Assembly: GCA_017163975.1 (NCBI GenBank) | Contig: JAFFSR010000352.1 | Span: 1-64,000, forward strand | Source: Anastatus disparis | Lineage: Eukaryota > Arthropoda > Insecta > Hymenoptera > Eupelmidae | Direction of reading: 5' to 3' | Length of the DNA: 64,000 nucleotides | Part shown: positions 19,852 through 29,739 of the stretch, in pieces | Layout: every line of letters starts with the position of its first letter | Numbering within the stretch: position 1 is the first letter of the stretch | The notes under the pieces: generated by a model | Told to the model about the DNA's origin: nothing | Seen by the model: only the letters and a program-made list of their open reading frames with translations | Databases searched by the model: none | Program-made: the position numbers and the translations under genes

Positions 19852-20496
19852 CTAACGACGCTTTTTCTTAGGTATGTACACATAATAGTGTGAATCATCT
19901 GGAAAAATACATGCGCGGAAACGAAAATCATCGGGCGTATCTTGTTTTAAATCTATTAACAAATACGAAAATCCTTTTTTAGTGGCATCAAAGTATATCT
20001 CTTGAATAAATTTCGAATCTTCAGGATAAATTTGTCTAGCTAAATACAAGATTTGTGCACGGTCACGAGGATTTTTAAAGAGTATCAGGTAGCTAGCATT
20101 TAACGATATATCTCTTTGACCCTTGTGAAAAAGGTTCTGCGTTATAAAAATGACGCTTATGTTTTTATGATGACTGCCCTTTGTGAATAGATCGGTGATT
20201 GTATCGTTTGAGCCTTCACGCATAAGATCGTCAATAATCATAAGTTTTTTACACGTAGTATCGCTCGAATAATCTACAGGATCTGGCAACCCTTCGAAAA
20301 ATTCTATTCGTCCATATGGTGGCTTAAATTGCTTATAAGTTTCTTGCCATTCACCGTAATAAAACATTAATCTATCGAATTTTACGTCACACATTCTATC
20401 GAGATAATTTATAAATCTTTTTATAAAATTAGTTTTACCAGCTCCGGTCGGACCGGCACATAAAGCTGTAAAAGAATGGTGAAATCTAACGTCCAT
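19852..20496 (-). CDS. FtsK/HerA-type genome-packaging ATPase
   Basis: A 214-aa ATPase expected to pump Polinton DNA into capsids. The Walker A motif GPTGAGKT lies at residues 15-22 and the Walker B, KLMIIDDL, at about 83-90. A later SVIFITQNLFHKG segment matches the sensor region of A32-like packaging ATPases, with NPRDRAQILYLARQ behind it. The end is a basic tail, YIPKKKRR. The start at 20496 places the P-loop close to the N-terminus, as usual for this short family. The frame is intact. It is the rightmost gene of the virion block; a GC-rich hairpin region lies upstream. Confidence 0.92.
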   Translation of the reverse strand: MDVRFHHSFTALCAGPTGAGKTNFIKRFINYLDRMCDVKFDRLMFYYGEWQETYKQFKPPYGRIEFFEGLPDPVDYSSDTTCKKLMIIDDLMREGSNDTITDLFTKGSHHKNISVIFITQNLFHKGQRDISLNASYLILFKNPRDRAQILYLARQIYPEDSKFIQEIYFDATKKGFSYLLIDLKQDTPDDFRFRACIFPDDSHYYVYIPKKKRR

Positions 20497-20665
20497 AGTA
20501 TTTGTCGATAATATCTCATTTGCGTGTGTACGCTATAATCGATGTATTCTTACTAAGTTGATGACGATTTTAAAAAAGAAAATATGTATCCACAATAACA
20601 ATTTTTAAGCTATGCTAGCTATTCACCGCGCGGGAGGGCCCCGGGACGCGCGCGGCCGCTGTAAA

Positions 20666-20823
20666 TACACACGCGCTGTGTCAGCTGATTTGAGCGCGTG
20701 TGTACTTTCACCGCTGATAAGCATGTATCGCTCGATCTAACGCTAAATTAGCTACTAGCTATGTTATGACCGCTAATAAGCACGCGGGAGCACGCGCCCT
20801 ACATCAGCTGATGCGCGTGCTCC
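20666..20823. repeat. Twin stem-loops with TCAGCTGA loops
   Basis: Stem-loop 1 pairs TACACACGCGCT (20666-20677) with AGCGCGTGTGTA (20693-20704). Stem-loop 2 pairs GGAGCACGCGC (20787-20797) with GCGCGTGCTCC (20813-20823). Stems are perfect at 12 and 11 bp, both loops are 15 nt and both contain the palindrome TCAGCTGA (20681-20688, 20804-20811). Between them are several GCTAAT/ATTAGC inverted motifs. A protein-binding site, promoter element or replication site is possible. Confidence 0.75.
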
Positions 20824-21110
20824 ACGGCGCTAATACCGCTATGTATTAGCTGTAATTGTTGCATGCAATATTATGAAAATTTATGTCAAAATTTTAAAAA
20901 TAAGTAATTTAAAAATGATGTAATAAAAATTATTTATATAAATTAATTTTAAATTAAAATTAATAATTATGATAAAGAGGGAAAAGGTATAAGTGTTGGT
21001 ATATTAAAGAAAAAAAGACATGTTTTTTACAGAATTTATTGACACAATCATTTAAAAAATTTTATAACATTTGTTTTTACAGATAATGTCTTCATATGCA
21101 CCGTCGACCC

Positions 21111-21343
21111 GCTAGTACGTGATTTATAATCAAGCATTTTTAACACCCGCCATTTTGCAAATTGGAGAAAATTACTGCAGTTTTGATAACTGCAATACTT
21201 TTAAAAACGCGTATTTGAAAGTACCATTATACTTTCATTTACGCATCTTTTAAAAATATTGCAGATATCAATTCTACTGTAATTTCAGCCAATTTATAAA
21301 TTGGAGTGCATTAAAAATGCTTGAATTTAAATCGTGTACTAGC
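21111..21343. mobile_element. Foldback MITE-like element
   Basis: The arms begin GCTAGTACGTGATTTA on the left and, read from the right, GCTAGTACACGATTTA. Both then run through TCAAGCATTTTTAA and on to a shared AATTGG. The two arms enclose a short centre near GTACCATTATACTTTC. Total length is 233 bp. I do not see a convincing target duplication. Confidence 0.6.
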
Positions 21344-21619
21344 GCGTAAACGCAATAAACTACTAACATAATTATTTACATTTATATTTGTACGCAATGT
21401 ATTTTACAGTATACTGATTCGGTAATAATACACACACATACGTATGTATATAAAATTATATATAATTACATTTTTATAACGGCGCATCATTACAATAAAT
21501 GTTTTTAAATTTTTATTTTTAATTTTTACAATTTTTTTTCAAATTTTAATGTTAGAATAAGTTTTTTTTTTATATTTTTTAGAAAAATTTATATGGATTG
21601 AAAAAATTTTTTTAAATAT

Positions 21620-22522
21620 TTACATCTCAATATTTGGAAACATTTCTTTTCGAATTTGTTCAGCAATAGGTATTATCAAAAATGCTAACATTTCTTCAAA
21701 AACTATATTATAATATTTTGCTGTAAAATCACTAGGTAAATCTTCTTTTAATTTACGATATAACAATTCTATAACAGAGTTATCATTTAAAAAATTTTTA
21801 AATTCACTTAAATTATCCAACATATTTCTTCGTGCTGTCTCTGATGATACTCGTTGATAAATAATATCACGCGTGTATTCCTTTAAAAATGTTGCACACG
21901 AATCTATATTTTTTGTATGTTCCTCGAGACGAGCTATTTGTGCATTGATACATTTACTTACAGTTTTAACGCCTTCAAAAGTAACGAGCTGCATTACAAT
22001 AGTAGGTAAGTACATTTTTCCTTTTTTATTTTGCTGGTTAATATCCGTGCTCTGAGATGAGAGGTCTAAAATTTCTCCGAAAGATGGTCGCTGCTCAATC
22101 GTCACAGACTTTGAACCATACGATGTTGTGAAGAAAAGTTCATAATTACCCATAGTAACAACACGCTGTCCATTATATTTTTCGTAATATTGATAATCAT
22201 CGTTGAAGTAGGTGGATATTAAATCAAATTTTTCCTGCAAGTCGTTCCATGCATTGACATCCATAACTAATTCACGTTGAGTTCCTTTTATACCGCTACC
22301 AGCATTGACAAATTTCAACACAATATCGTATTTGAATACACCACTGTCGTTTGACTCTTGTGTCCGATCAAATCCCACAATGATCCTTTTTGTATTGGAG
22401 ACATTTAAAGCGTAACAGGTAGCTAAAATAATGTTGGGTAGTCTTAATGTCCCATCTACCTGTTTACCCTCATAAACTCGACAACGTGCCGCGGATTGTA
22501 ACTCTACTTGCATTTGAGCCAT
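21620..22522 (-). CDS. Polinton-encoded protein of 300 aa, function unknown
   Basis: I start at the ATG at 22522 (MAQMQVELQSAARCRVYEG); a second ATG lies three codons in. The frame is open 13 more codons upstream without an ATG. Residues 1-140 look like an all-beta or alpha/beta domain with LPNIILATCYAL, KRIIVGFDRT and NYELFFTTSYGSKSVTIEQR. A short Gln/Ser linker follows, then a helical C-terminal half with FLKEYTRDIIYQR and MLAFLIIPIAEQIRKEMF. I recognise no family. Its position between the ATPase and the rightward genes, divergent from the spliced gene at 23237, suggests an early or DNA-related function, but that is a guess. Confidence 0.6.
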   Translation of the reverse strand: MAQMQVELQSAARCRVYEGKQVDGTLRLPNIILATCYALNVSNTKRIIVGFDRTQESNDSGVFKYDIVLKFVNAGSGIKGTQRELVMDVNAWNDLQEKFDLISTYFNDDYQYYEKYNGQRVVTMGNYELFFTTSYGSKSVTIEQRPSFGEILDLSSQSTDINQQNKKGKMYLPTIVMQLVTFEGVKTVSKCINAQIARLEEHTKNIDSCATFLKEYTRDIIYQRVSSETARRNMLDNLSEFKNFLNDNSVIELLYRKLKEDLPSDFTAKYYNIVFEEMLAFLIIPIAEQIRKEMFPNIEM

Positions 22523-23236
22523 TCTAACTTTAACACTATTATGTAAATGACTATGTTTCACCGCAAGTGTTTTGTCAACTAATCTGTAAAAAATTTATTT
22601 ATCCAGGCTTTTTAAATTCATAGCCCCGCCTACTACTATACGCACACATACACAAAATTTATGTAAATAAGAAAAGAAGAAGGGGATACCAAAATTTTTC
22701 TACACACCCATAGGTCCACTCGAGAAAACGCTCTTTAAAAATAAAAAAGTAGGGATTTCATTTTCTATTTTTAGGAAAGTATTGAGTATTGTAAATGTCA
22801 TAGATATAATAACTATTAGGATTTGCCCCACTGAGAAGATCTTTCTCTTCTATAACCTTCTTTCTATTGCATTTTACAACTATTTTCACCCACGTTTCGC
22901 ATTGTATTTATTAGTTTTTACTTCGGGGCCGAACCCGTTTTTTATTGCACTTAGGCTCTTTAGGAGTTTGGTGTATATAAAAATTAACCCATACAGAGCA
23001 CAGATGTTTTAAAAAACGTGCTAAATTTTCATCCATGTGAAAATGTCACATTTCCTTTTTTGACCCCACCAACGTATTTTTTTATTAAAAAACAAACGTG
23101 GGTATTCTGTAGAAAATGAAACAGAAAGATTTTCATTTACGTTTCAATTCTCGTATTGAAAGGTTCTTTCTCATCTTCGAGAAATTTTTAAGTTTTTTTC
23201 TCTTTAAGTATTCCTTAAAATTTCAATCATTTAAAA
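22523..23236. promoter_or_regulatory. Divergent intergenic region between two Polinton genes
   Basis: A 714-bp spacer separates the leftward 300-aa gene from the rightward spliced gene, so both promoters should lie here. I see no clear paired TATA elements. It includes a possible 41-codon minus-strand ORF (22911-23036) and two T-rich tracts just before the rightward start. Confidence 0.5.
22911..23036 (-). CDS. Possible small protein, 41 aa
   Basis: The frame starts at an ATG with A at -3 (MDENLARFLKHLCSVW), has a short hydrophobic middle and ends in a basic Pro/Lys/Arg tail (KCNKKRVRPRSKN). It lies upstream of, and on the same strand as, the 300-aa gene. Length alone cannot separate it from chance; the amino acid mix is more protein-like than the surrounding A+T-rich frames. 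Confidence 0.3.
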   Translation of the reverse strand: MDENLARFLKHLCSVWVNFYIHQTPKEPKCNKKRVRPRSKN

Positions 23237-24017
23237 ATGTCGTCGCGTCAAGAGTGGTGTAATTTACGTAGCAGTGTAGTTGCTACAGATTCTTTTGTAA
23301 ATAATCGTAACCGTACGCCGCTCGTGGGCGAGCAATTAACGAGAAGACGGTTGACATTGCGCGCGATGCCGATTAACGGTTTGCGTCGTGAATTACGACA
23401 ACTTCTTACCAATCTCACAGCGCGTGACATTAGATCTTTGTATCGGAGCAGATTTTATTCTTCGATGCACGCATCTTTAATAGCGGGGACGGTTATCGTG
23501 AATCGTGGGTTACGTGATTCACCCCTGTTCGCAGAAGTAATAACAGGCCTGAATGAAGCCAACGGTATGTGATAAAAAGTGATTTAAAAAAAAGTGATAT
23601 AAGTGTTTGTGTTTTTAAAAGTTATTTAATAAATTTGTGATTTTTTTTTAGCTTTTTTCGCCCTTCTGCGGGGAGATTCTGAAGAAGATAGTGCGGAGGA
23701 ACGTAGTGGAGAAAGTGTGGAAGAGAGCAGCTCGGAGGAAAGTATGCTGAGTGGTAGTGGTGCAGGTAGTGACCATAACGTGAATAATGTAGACCAAAGT
23801 TTGAACGAAGATGATGAGGAAGTCGCGAACATTTTCGCGAATGGTGAACGGTTTGTAGCGAGTAGTCCGATACCCGATTCGGACGACTCTATTAACTATG
23901 AGGGTCAGAGGATAACCCCGGCCCTTATAGCCGGAGGCTTCCTGGATATACACGATCAATCAACAAGATCGCACGTAGATATAGCAGAAAATGTGTTAGA
24001 AGAAGAAGAAGAAAACC

Positions 24018-24049
<32 letters not shown>

Positions 24050-24587
24050 GATGAAATTCGATTCAACGTACCATTTGATGTTGCACCACTACCACATGAT
24101 CCTTCGCCAATTCGTGATCATCAGTTTATAGTGCCAAACGACGAATCATCTTCAGCTGTGGATAGATCGCGAGTACTCAACGATTTCTTTTATCGACCGC
24201 ACCACAATCCATTCGACCAGACTAACTACGTGAACGAGCAAGGCAACCTGGTACCCACTCGCTTCAACCAAAACAGCTGTGCGGACAACGATGTCAACAA
24301 TCGTAAGTTTTTTAAAAATCATTTTATTTATAATATTTAGTTTTTTTTTTTTTTAAATAACAAAAAAAAATATTTTTTAAGATATAAGCAATAACGAGGA
24401 ACTAGGTGTTACAATTCCTGAACATTGGAAAAGCATTCAATGGGCACCACGTGCGCGCGAACGTAGATGGTTATTAGAAACTCTAAAAAATAACGACAAA
24501 AACCACGTGCTTCAACTCCCTTTACACGAATTACGAGCTTTATTGCTACGGGTTTCCGAATGTTTTCGTGGGGTGTCCGAACCCTAA
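23237..24587 (+). CDS. Three-exon Polinton gene for a 394-aa acidic, poly-Gln protein
   Basis: Exons 23237-23564, 23652-24302 and 24382-24587 join in frame (328 + 651 + 206 = 1185 bp). Both introns are phase 1 and short (87 and 79 bp), with donors GTATGT and GTAAGT and T-rich acceptors ending TAG and AAG. Exon 1 encodes an Arg-rich start (MSSRQEWCNLRSS) with LTARDIRSLYRSRFYSS. Exon 2 is strongly acidic, Ser/Glu-rich (ERSGESVEESSSEESM), then has a run of about 11 Gln encoded by CAA (24017-24049). Exon 3 ends in a basic then amphipathic segment, APRARERRWLLETLKNN. I recognise no domain. The acidic and poly-Gln composition resembles transcription activators, which is only suggestive. Without splicing, exon 1 would stop after 111 codons. 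It is the first rightward gene, upstream of the polymerase. Confidence 0.78.
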
Positions 24588-24840
24588 AAATTAACACAAA
24601 GATTTTATATAAATGTATACGGTCATGTAAATTTAAAATACATTTTTTTAAATTTCTTTTAATATAATTTAAACATTTTAAATATTATTTTTATTGTAAT
24701 ATATTTAAAATTTTATATGACGTATTTTATATAAAATCTTTGTATAATTTTTATAAATAGTATGTTTTATGTAAAAAAAAATTTGAAGATTTTATAATAA
24801 TAATTTAAAATTCATTTAGTGTATAGATTATGGTTATTAA

Positions 24841-25220
24841 GAAGGGGCCGAACTATCTGTCTCTGTCTAATAGCGTTTTTCATTATTTATATAAACACTA
24901 TCCTTTATAACAAGAAAAAAATAGCAGCCCCCGCTAGATATTAGTATAATTAGTAAATTTTGTAATAACAAACAAATTTTTTTACTGCGTAGTTTTTGAA
25001 TAATTAGAGACCTATCAAAAAAGATAGGTTATATTCTAGATTGCTAGTAGGTCTCTAATTAGTCAAAAACTATGCGGTAACAAATTTGATTTTTATTACA
25101 AAATTTACTTATTATACTAATATCTAGCGGGGGCTGGTATTTTTTTCTTGTTATACCGGATAATATTTATATAAATGATGAAAAACGCTATTAGACAAAG
25201 ACAGATAGTTCGGCCTCTTC
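24841..25220. mobile_element. TTAA-flanked MITE inside the Polinton
   Basis: A 380-bp foldback element with TTAA at 24837-24840 and 25221-25224. The arms start GAAGGGGCCGAACTATCTGT and, read from the right, GAAGAGGCCGAACTATCTGT. They share CTAATAGCGTTTTTCAT and CCCCCGCTAGATATTAGT and meet near ACCTATCAAAAAAGATAGGT. Termini are related to the elements at 4072 and 6723. Confidence 0.88.
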
Positions 25221-25355
25221 TTAAGCGTATGATAGAATAAAAACAGCGGTAGCGTACATCTACTTAAATTTACATTCATAAACGGAGTAGGGGTATGAGA
25301 GAAAAAGTACGGGATATAACTGAATGAAAGAGAGAGAGATATGTATATACTTTAA

Positions 25356-25655
25356 GGAGATGTAGAACGGACACTACACCCGTACCTATAAATATTAACT
25401 TTCTTTCCATTTATTATTGAATTTTCAAAAAAGAAATGCATTAGCTCGTGGTATGTTCTATGATGATTATTTAATTAAATGTTAAAATGAATTCATTCAT
25501 TATTTTTAAGATATTCAGATTTCTGGTACAAAATCGAAAACTTTGAATAAACAATATTGGGACCGTAATTTTCTATGAAAAAAAATTCAACTAAATAATC
25601 TTTGTGGTACAAACTACAAGCTAATTTCTTTGCTGAAAATTTTGCAATAAGATGA
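25356..25655. mobile_element. TTAA MITE, right end lost, abutting the polymerase gene
   Basis: It begins GGAGATGTAGAACGGACACT after TTAA (25352-25355) and is similar to the complete copy at 58692-59066 over about 290 bp, including AAAGAAATGCATTAGCT and GAAAATTTTGCAATAA. The right TIR is missing; polymerase coding begins immediately afterwards. Confidence 0.75.
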
Positions 25656-26987
25656 AGAGATATATGTTCATTATATCCGTATATCTGTAAAACAGGTAAA
25701 TTCCCTACAGGCCATCCACAAATTTATGTTGGTGGTGAATGTTTACAGCTGACAGGGAACAATTATGAAAAATTTGCTGAGGTAAATGGACTTGTCAAAT
25801 GTCTAATTTTACCTCCTCAAAATTTATATATACCTGTTCTACCGGTCAAATCAGGAAAAAAATTATTATTTCCTCTTTGTAAAACGTGTTGCGAAGAGCA
25901 AAATTTTAGATCTTGCAAACATAAAAATGTTAAAGAGCGTGCTCTTTTAGGTACCTGGGTTTCAGACGAAATAAAGGTCGCCTTAGAAAAAGGGTACAAA
26001 ATTTTAAATATTTTTGTAATTTGGCAATACCAAATTACACAAATAGATGAAAACGGCGATGGCGGTCTTTTTAAAGACTACATCAACTGTTTTCTTAAAA
26101 TTAAACAGGAAGCGAGTGGTTGGCCGTCTGAATGTAAAGACGACCAATCAAAAACTAATTACATAAATGAATATAAAACAAAGGAAGGAATTTCTCTCGA
26201 TTACAATAAAATCGAGAAAAATTCAGGGCTGCGAGCAGTGGCAAAGCTCTGCTTAAATTCGTTTTGGGGTAAATTTGGTCAACGCGATAATTTACCTCAC
26301 ACCGAATTTGTCAAAAGCAGACAAGAACTTTTAAATATTATTATGGCTAAAGATAAAGAAGTAACAGGATTACTTCTTATTAATGAAAATGTTTTATGCG
26401 TCAATTGGGTATTTAAAGATGATGCTATAAAAAGTTCAAGCCATACTAATGTAGTAATCGCCGCTTATACCACTGCTCAAGCGCGCCTTGTTTTATACTC
26501 GTACTTAGAAAAACTAGGGAAGCGTTTATTGTATTGCGACACAGATTCGTGTATTTTCGTCACAACCGGCACGCAAGGTGAATATACACCCGAAACAGGT
26601 AATTTCTTAGGGCAAATGACCGATGAACTGTCTTCTTATGAAGATGGTTCTTATATCTCAGAATACCTGAGCGGTGGCCCAAAGTTTTATGCCTTTAAAG
26701 GGATTTCACCATCTGGAAATACTTTCGAATGCTGTAAAATTAAAGGCATTCGATTGAATTTCCAAAATACTACACATATTAATTTTGATAGTGTTAAAAA
26801 ATTAATAAATAAAGAAATTAACACAATCAAATTATCATTTCGTAGTATCAAGCGTACGGAAAATTTTAAAATAATTACAAAGGACGAACAAAAAACATGC
26901 TCTGTCGTTCTAACTAAACGTCGCTTTTTCAAAATGGTACGTCTTTACCATTCGGTTATAAAGAATAATAGCGTGTGCGACTTTTAA
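25656..26987 (+). pseudogene. Protein-primed DNA polymerase B, 3' part only (polymerase domain)
   Basis: A continuous frame of 443 codons carries all three palm motifs: motif A DICSLYP (from 25659), motif B KLCLNSFWGKFGQR (about 26245) and motif C YCDTDS (about 26532). A Cys/His-rich patch (PLCKTCCEE, then CKHKN) lies between A and B, as in Polinton polymerases. The whole N-terminal half with the 3'-5' exonuclease is absent; an in-frame TGA lies at 25653 and a MITE fragment just before. A full gene is usually more than twice this length. The enzyme would replicate the element from protein-primed ends, so its loss makes this copy dependent on others. The remaining frame has no internal stop, which suggests a fairly recent truncation. 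Confidence 0.9.
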
Positions 26988-27264
26988 ATATTGTATTTAG
27001 TGTATATTTCTCGATTAATTTTGTAAAAAATGTTGTATATTTTCGTAAAATTTGTAAGATCGTATGCGTATTGTATGTATATTTATTATTGTTAAACATG
27101 TATAAAAAACTCTAAAATATTTTATATACCACCTACTTTATTTATTAATTTGTAAAATATTGTATATTCTATTTTTTGTAAAATTTGTAATATAATATAA
27201 TATTATATATTTGTTAATAAATTTGTAAATTTATTTTTATTACATATAATAAATTGTATTTTTA

Positions 27265-27907
27265 CCCATCTCCTGTATCATACCCGTCCTAACCTTTTTA
27301 TATTAAAATTTTTTTCATATACATCCTTTTATATTATTTAAAATTTTTTAAAATTTTTAACATAATTTTCTCAAATTTTCTTAAATATTTTTCATATTTT
27401 ATCTTTTTCTAAAACTTTTTATTAATATTTAAAACTTTTAACTAAATTTTTTCTAAAGTAAATTCATATAATTCGATGTAAGCTATAACGCCAAGAGGGG
27501 GTAACCAACACTCTTCGCTGCTGTCTACAAAGCCCCAACGCTTACGGGCTGTACGGTAAGTAAGAGAGCGATGTCTATACGCTGATGGATGCTATAGCGC
27601 CAAGAGGGGTAAGTATACTTCTCTCCCTTGCTCTCTTCAACACTCACAAACCCCTGTACGGTAAGTTAGAGAGGGGGCGTCTACAGCTCGATGTGAGCTA
27701 TAGCGCCGAGAGGGGAAAGATATCTCTTCGTTGCTCTCCTAAGTCTCGAAACCCATGTCCATCTTGCCCAGGGAGAGGAAACCCATGTCCATCTTGCCCG
27801 GGGGAGGGGGGAACCTTCATGTCTATAACGCGCGAGGGAAAGGCGTCGAGAGAGACCGAAATTTTTTTGGCGCCGTCTGGGTGCGCTATGGCACAGGTCT
27901 CTCTACT
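27265..27907 (-). repeat. Right terminal inverted repeat of the Polinton
   Basis: The complement of 10173-10843, with the same GC-rich outer part, two GATGGACATGGGTT-type units and CGCTATAGC motifs. Differences between the arms are mostly small indels and substitutions, so the copy is not brand new. The polymerase stop lies about 280 bp inside; that gap is A+T-rich and holds nothing recognisable. Confidence 0.9.
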
Positions 27908-28661
27908 AATATATGTACGCGCTGAGATGTGCACCGATACACGCCTATAAAGTGACGTACGCTAGCACACATTTAAGCGCACCTGTAATAGTATAATGTA
28001 AGATATGTAAATGTATCCCTTCTACTTAGTAGTAGGAGAGGATTGCGGCCGCGGCGGCTTGATCGACGCTTAAGCAGATCGAAGCCGAATCTTTGTATGG
28101 CACTCTTTGGCCAGCTCTCTTCTAATAAAGTTTAACTAAAAATTATTAAGTTGTAATGTAGTGTCTTTATTTTTGATTATTCTGCAGGTCCGCGAGGAGC
28201 TGGATAACCACCAGCTTCGTACCGGTAGCAGTTATAACAGAATAAATACTCTTATTAAAATCAAAGTTTTATTGTAGTAAAATAAATTAATTATACATTC
28301 ATTTCTATTTCTTTTGTGTATATGTTAAAGTGTTTCAATACAAATAATATTTATTTATTTGAAATTAATTGTGAATAGTGTAATTGACTACTCTGATTAA
28401 TCTAAATTTTAATTAATTGAAATTAATGAAAAGGCTCCTTACAAGACTATAAGTCTTGGAGTTTTCTGGCTTATAAGAGGCCATTACTATAATCAAAATA
28501 CAAGCAAAGAGACCCTGGACCAGATGTAGCATGACGCTACACTAAGAACGTGTCTAGCTTAAAATAACCTTTCTCCCTTACCCTTTTCCTTGTATATAAG
28601 CACTTTGTGCTATCTTTTCCAGATTTAGGGTGGTGAGAGGTTACAATATAATACGAGTTCA

Positions 28662-28767
28662 TGCTAATATCTCGACGATATTCTCTCTGTCAATACTCCT
28701 TTAGGGTATATTGACAGATACATACTCCCTAAGGGAGTATTGACAGATCGAGATATCGCTCAGCATG
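28662..28767. repeat. Nested palindrome cluster
   Basis: CATGCTAATATCTCGA on the left pairs with TCGAGATATCGCTCAGCATG on the right. Inside, TGTCAATACTCC is repeated in inverted form (GGAGTATTGACAGA), with a further palindrome TACTCCCTAAGGGAGTA. The arms can form alternative hairpins. Confidence 0.65.
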
Positions 28768-29030
28768 GCCGTATATGACGTGAGTGACATCGATTCGTAG
28801 GTTAGTGAAAACAAAAGAATGTAGTTAGATATGTCAATGCTCATACGAATTCATATACAATCTTAACTTTACAGAATATTTTATCTAAACAAATTTTTAA
28901 AGTTAAACAGTTAATAAGTAAAATAAATAAGTAAATAATGACATTATTTACTTTTTTTTAATAAAACATATATCATTCATTTTAAAAAATCATTTTTATA
29001 GTTCCTCTTACGGCCTAATAACGACATAAA

Positions 29031-29125
29031 CTTAGCTACGTAACTTGGGAGTACGAAGGATTCTGAATCCAGGCTTGACTAAAGTGCTTGTATTCATCCT
29101 TTGTACTCCCAAGTTACGTATATAA
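29031..29125. repeat. Short hairpin element
   Basis: TACGTAACTTGGGAGTACGA (29037) pairs with the complementary TTTGTACTCCCAAGTTACGTA further right, around a 40-nt centre that includes GGATTCTGAATCC. This may be a minimal MITE. Confidence 0.6.
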
Positions 29126-29268
29126 CTAATACTATTATACAGTAAATATCTTAATGATTTAAGAAAACAACAGCGGCTTGCGTTTTCCATCTTTTTCTTC
29201 CTTACTTTCTTCATACATATATGTTTGATGGTGAGTCCCTCTCTTTCCTACACTGTTCTATACTTTAA

Positions 29269-29314
<46 letters not shown>

Positions 29315-29739
29315 TATATGTATATATGCACGTGCAAGCAATCGTAGGGACTACAAATTATAATAGTTTTGACAATTACTTATAAAAATTAAATTATTAT
29401 TGTATTTTTGTAAGATAAATATTAAATGAAAATGTATATTAAAAACGAATTAATTCTTTGGATAATCTAAATTCAAAATGATTTAAAAGTAACGAAAAAT
29501 AGTTATAGAGATTAAATGAACTTTCATAAGTTCTATAATTATCGTAAAGAAGTTTCACTTCTGTCGGCCACTCCCAAATACTGCCATACCAGTTTTTTCA
29601 TAGCATAGAATCATTTGCTTGTTTTCTGCTCTATTGAGCTGTAGTCTTATATCTGTATAAAAATATTCAATTATTTAATAATAATAAACATTTAGATTAG
29701 ATGAGATAGAACTGTATAACGGCCTCTCAAAAAAGCTTG

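Larger units (their letters stand above)
20497..21619. other. Intergenic region with GC-rich hairpins and a foldback element
   Basis: There is no coding frame here. The first 340 bp hold an island of GC-rich palindromic sequence (20625-20840), very unlike its surroundings. The middle holds a foldback element (21111-21343), and the rest is A+T-rich. The region lies upstream of the ATPase gene and downstream of the 300-aa orphan, so promoter functions for the leftward block are likely somewhere within it. Confidence 0.6.
24588..25655. other. Region where the polymerase N-terminal half should be; filled by two MITEs
   Basis: A+T-rich DNA, a complete TTAA MITE (24841-25220), a 135-bp spacer with a GA-rich patch, and a right-truncated MITE (25356 to about 25655). 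I find no exonuclease-domain motifs of the polymerase, so that half of the gene has been deleted, not merely interrupted. Confidence 0.65.
10173..27907. mobile_element. Maverick/Polinton, 17,735 bp, defective
   Basis: The element starts AGTAGAGAGACC at 10173 and ends GGTCTCTCTACT at 27907. It is flanked on both sides by AATATA (10167-10172, 27908-27913), a perfect 6-bp duplication as expected for Polintons. The TIRs are about 650 bp. Inside are the signature genes: integrase, protein-primed DNA polymerase (3' part only), packaging ATPase, adenain-like protease, major and minor capsid proteins, plus several conserved proteins of unknown function and two spliced genes. Most genes lie in one leftward block; the polymerase and a spliced gene point right. 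Four later insertions or foldbacks sit inside it (21111, 24841, 25356 and the 18.5-kb tandem repeats). The truncated polymerase makes it non-autonomous. Confidence 0.95.
27914..29739. other. No gene seen; possible LTR remnant, hairpins and a MITE fragment
   Basis: The first 340 bp are less A+T-rich, with TATAAA (27949) and AATAAA (28125) placed as in an LTR, and a small stem AGCTGG/CCAGCT near 28200-28215; the ends are unresolved. A cluster of nested palindromes lies at 28662-28767 and a hairpin at 29031-29125. (AT)n is at 29271-29312. A right-end fragment related to the 6723 MITE lies at about 29640-29727. Confidence 0.4.

Noticed and set aside
8707..28250. Solo LTR or LTR retrotransposon split by the Polinton
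   Set aside because: TATAAA and AATAAA at 27949 and 28125 are suggestive, but I could not find matching ends or a flanking duplication, so it is not listed as an element.
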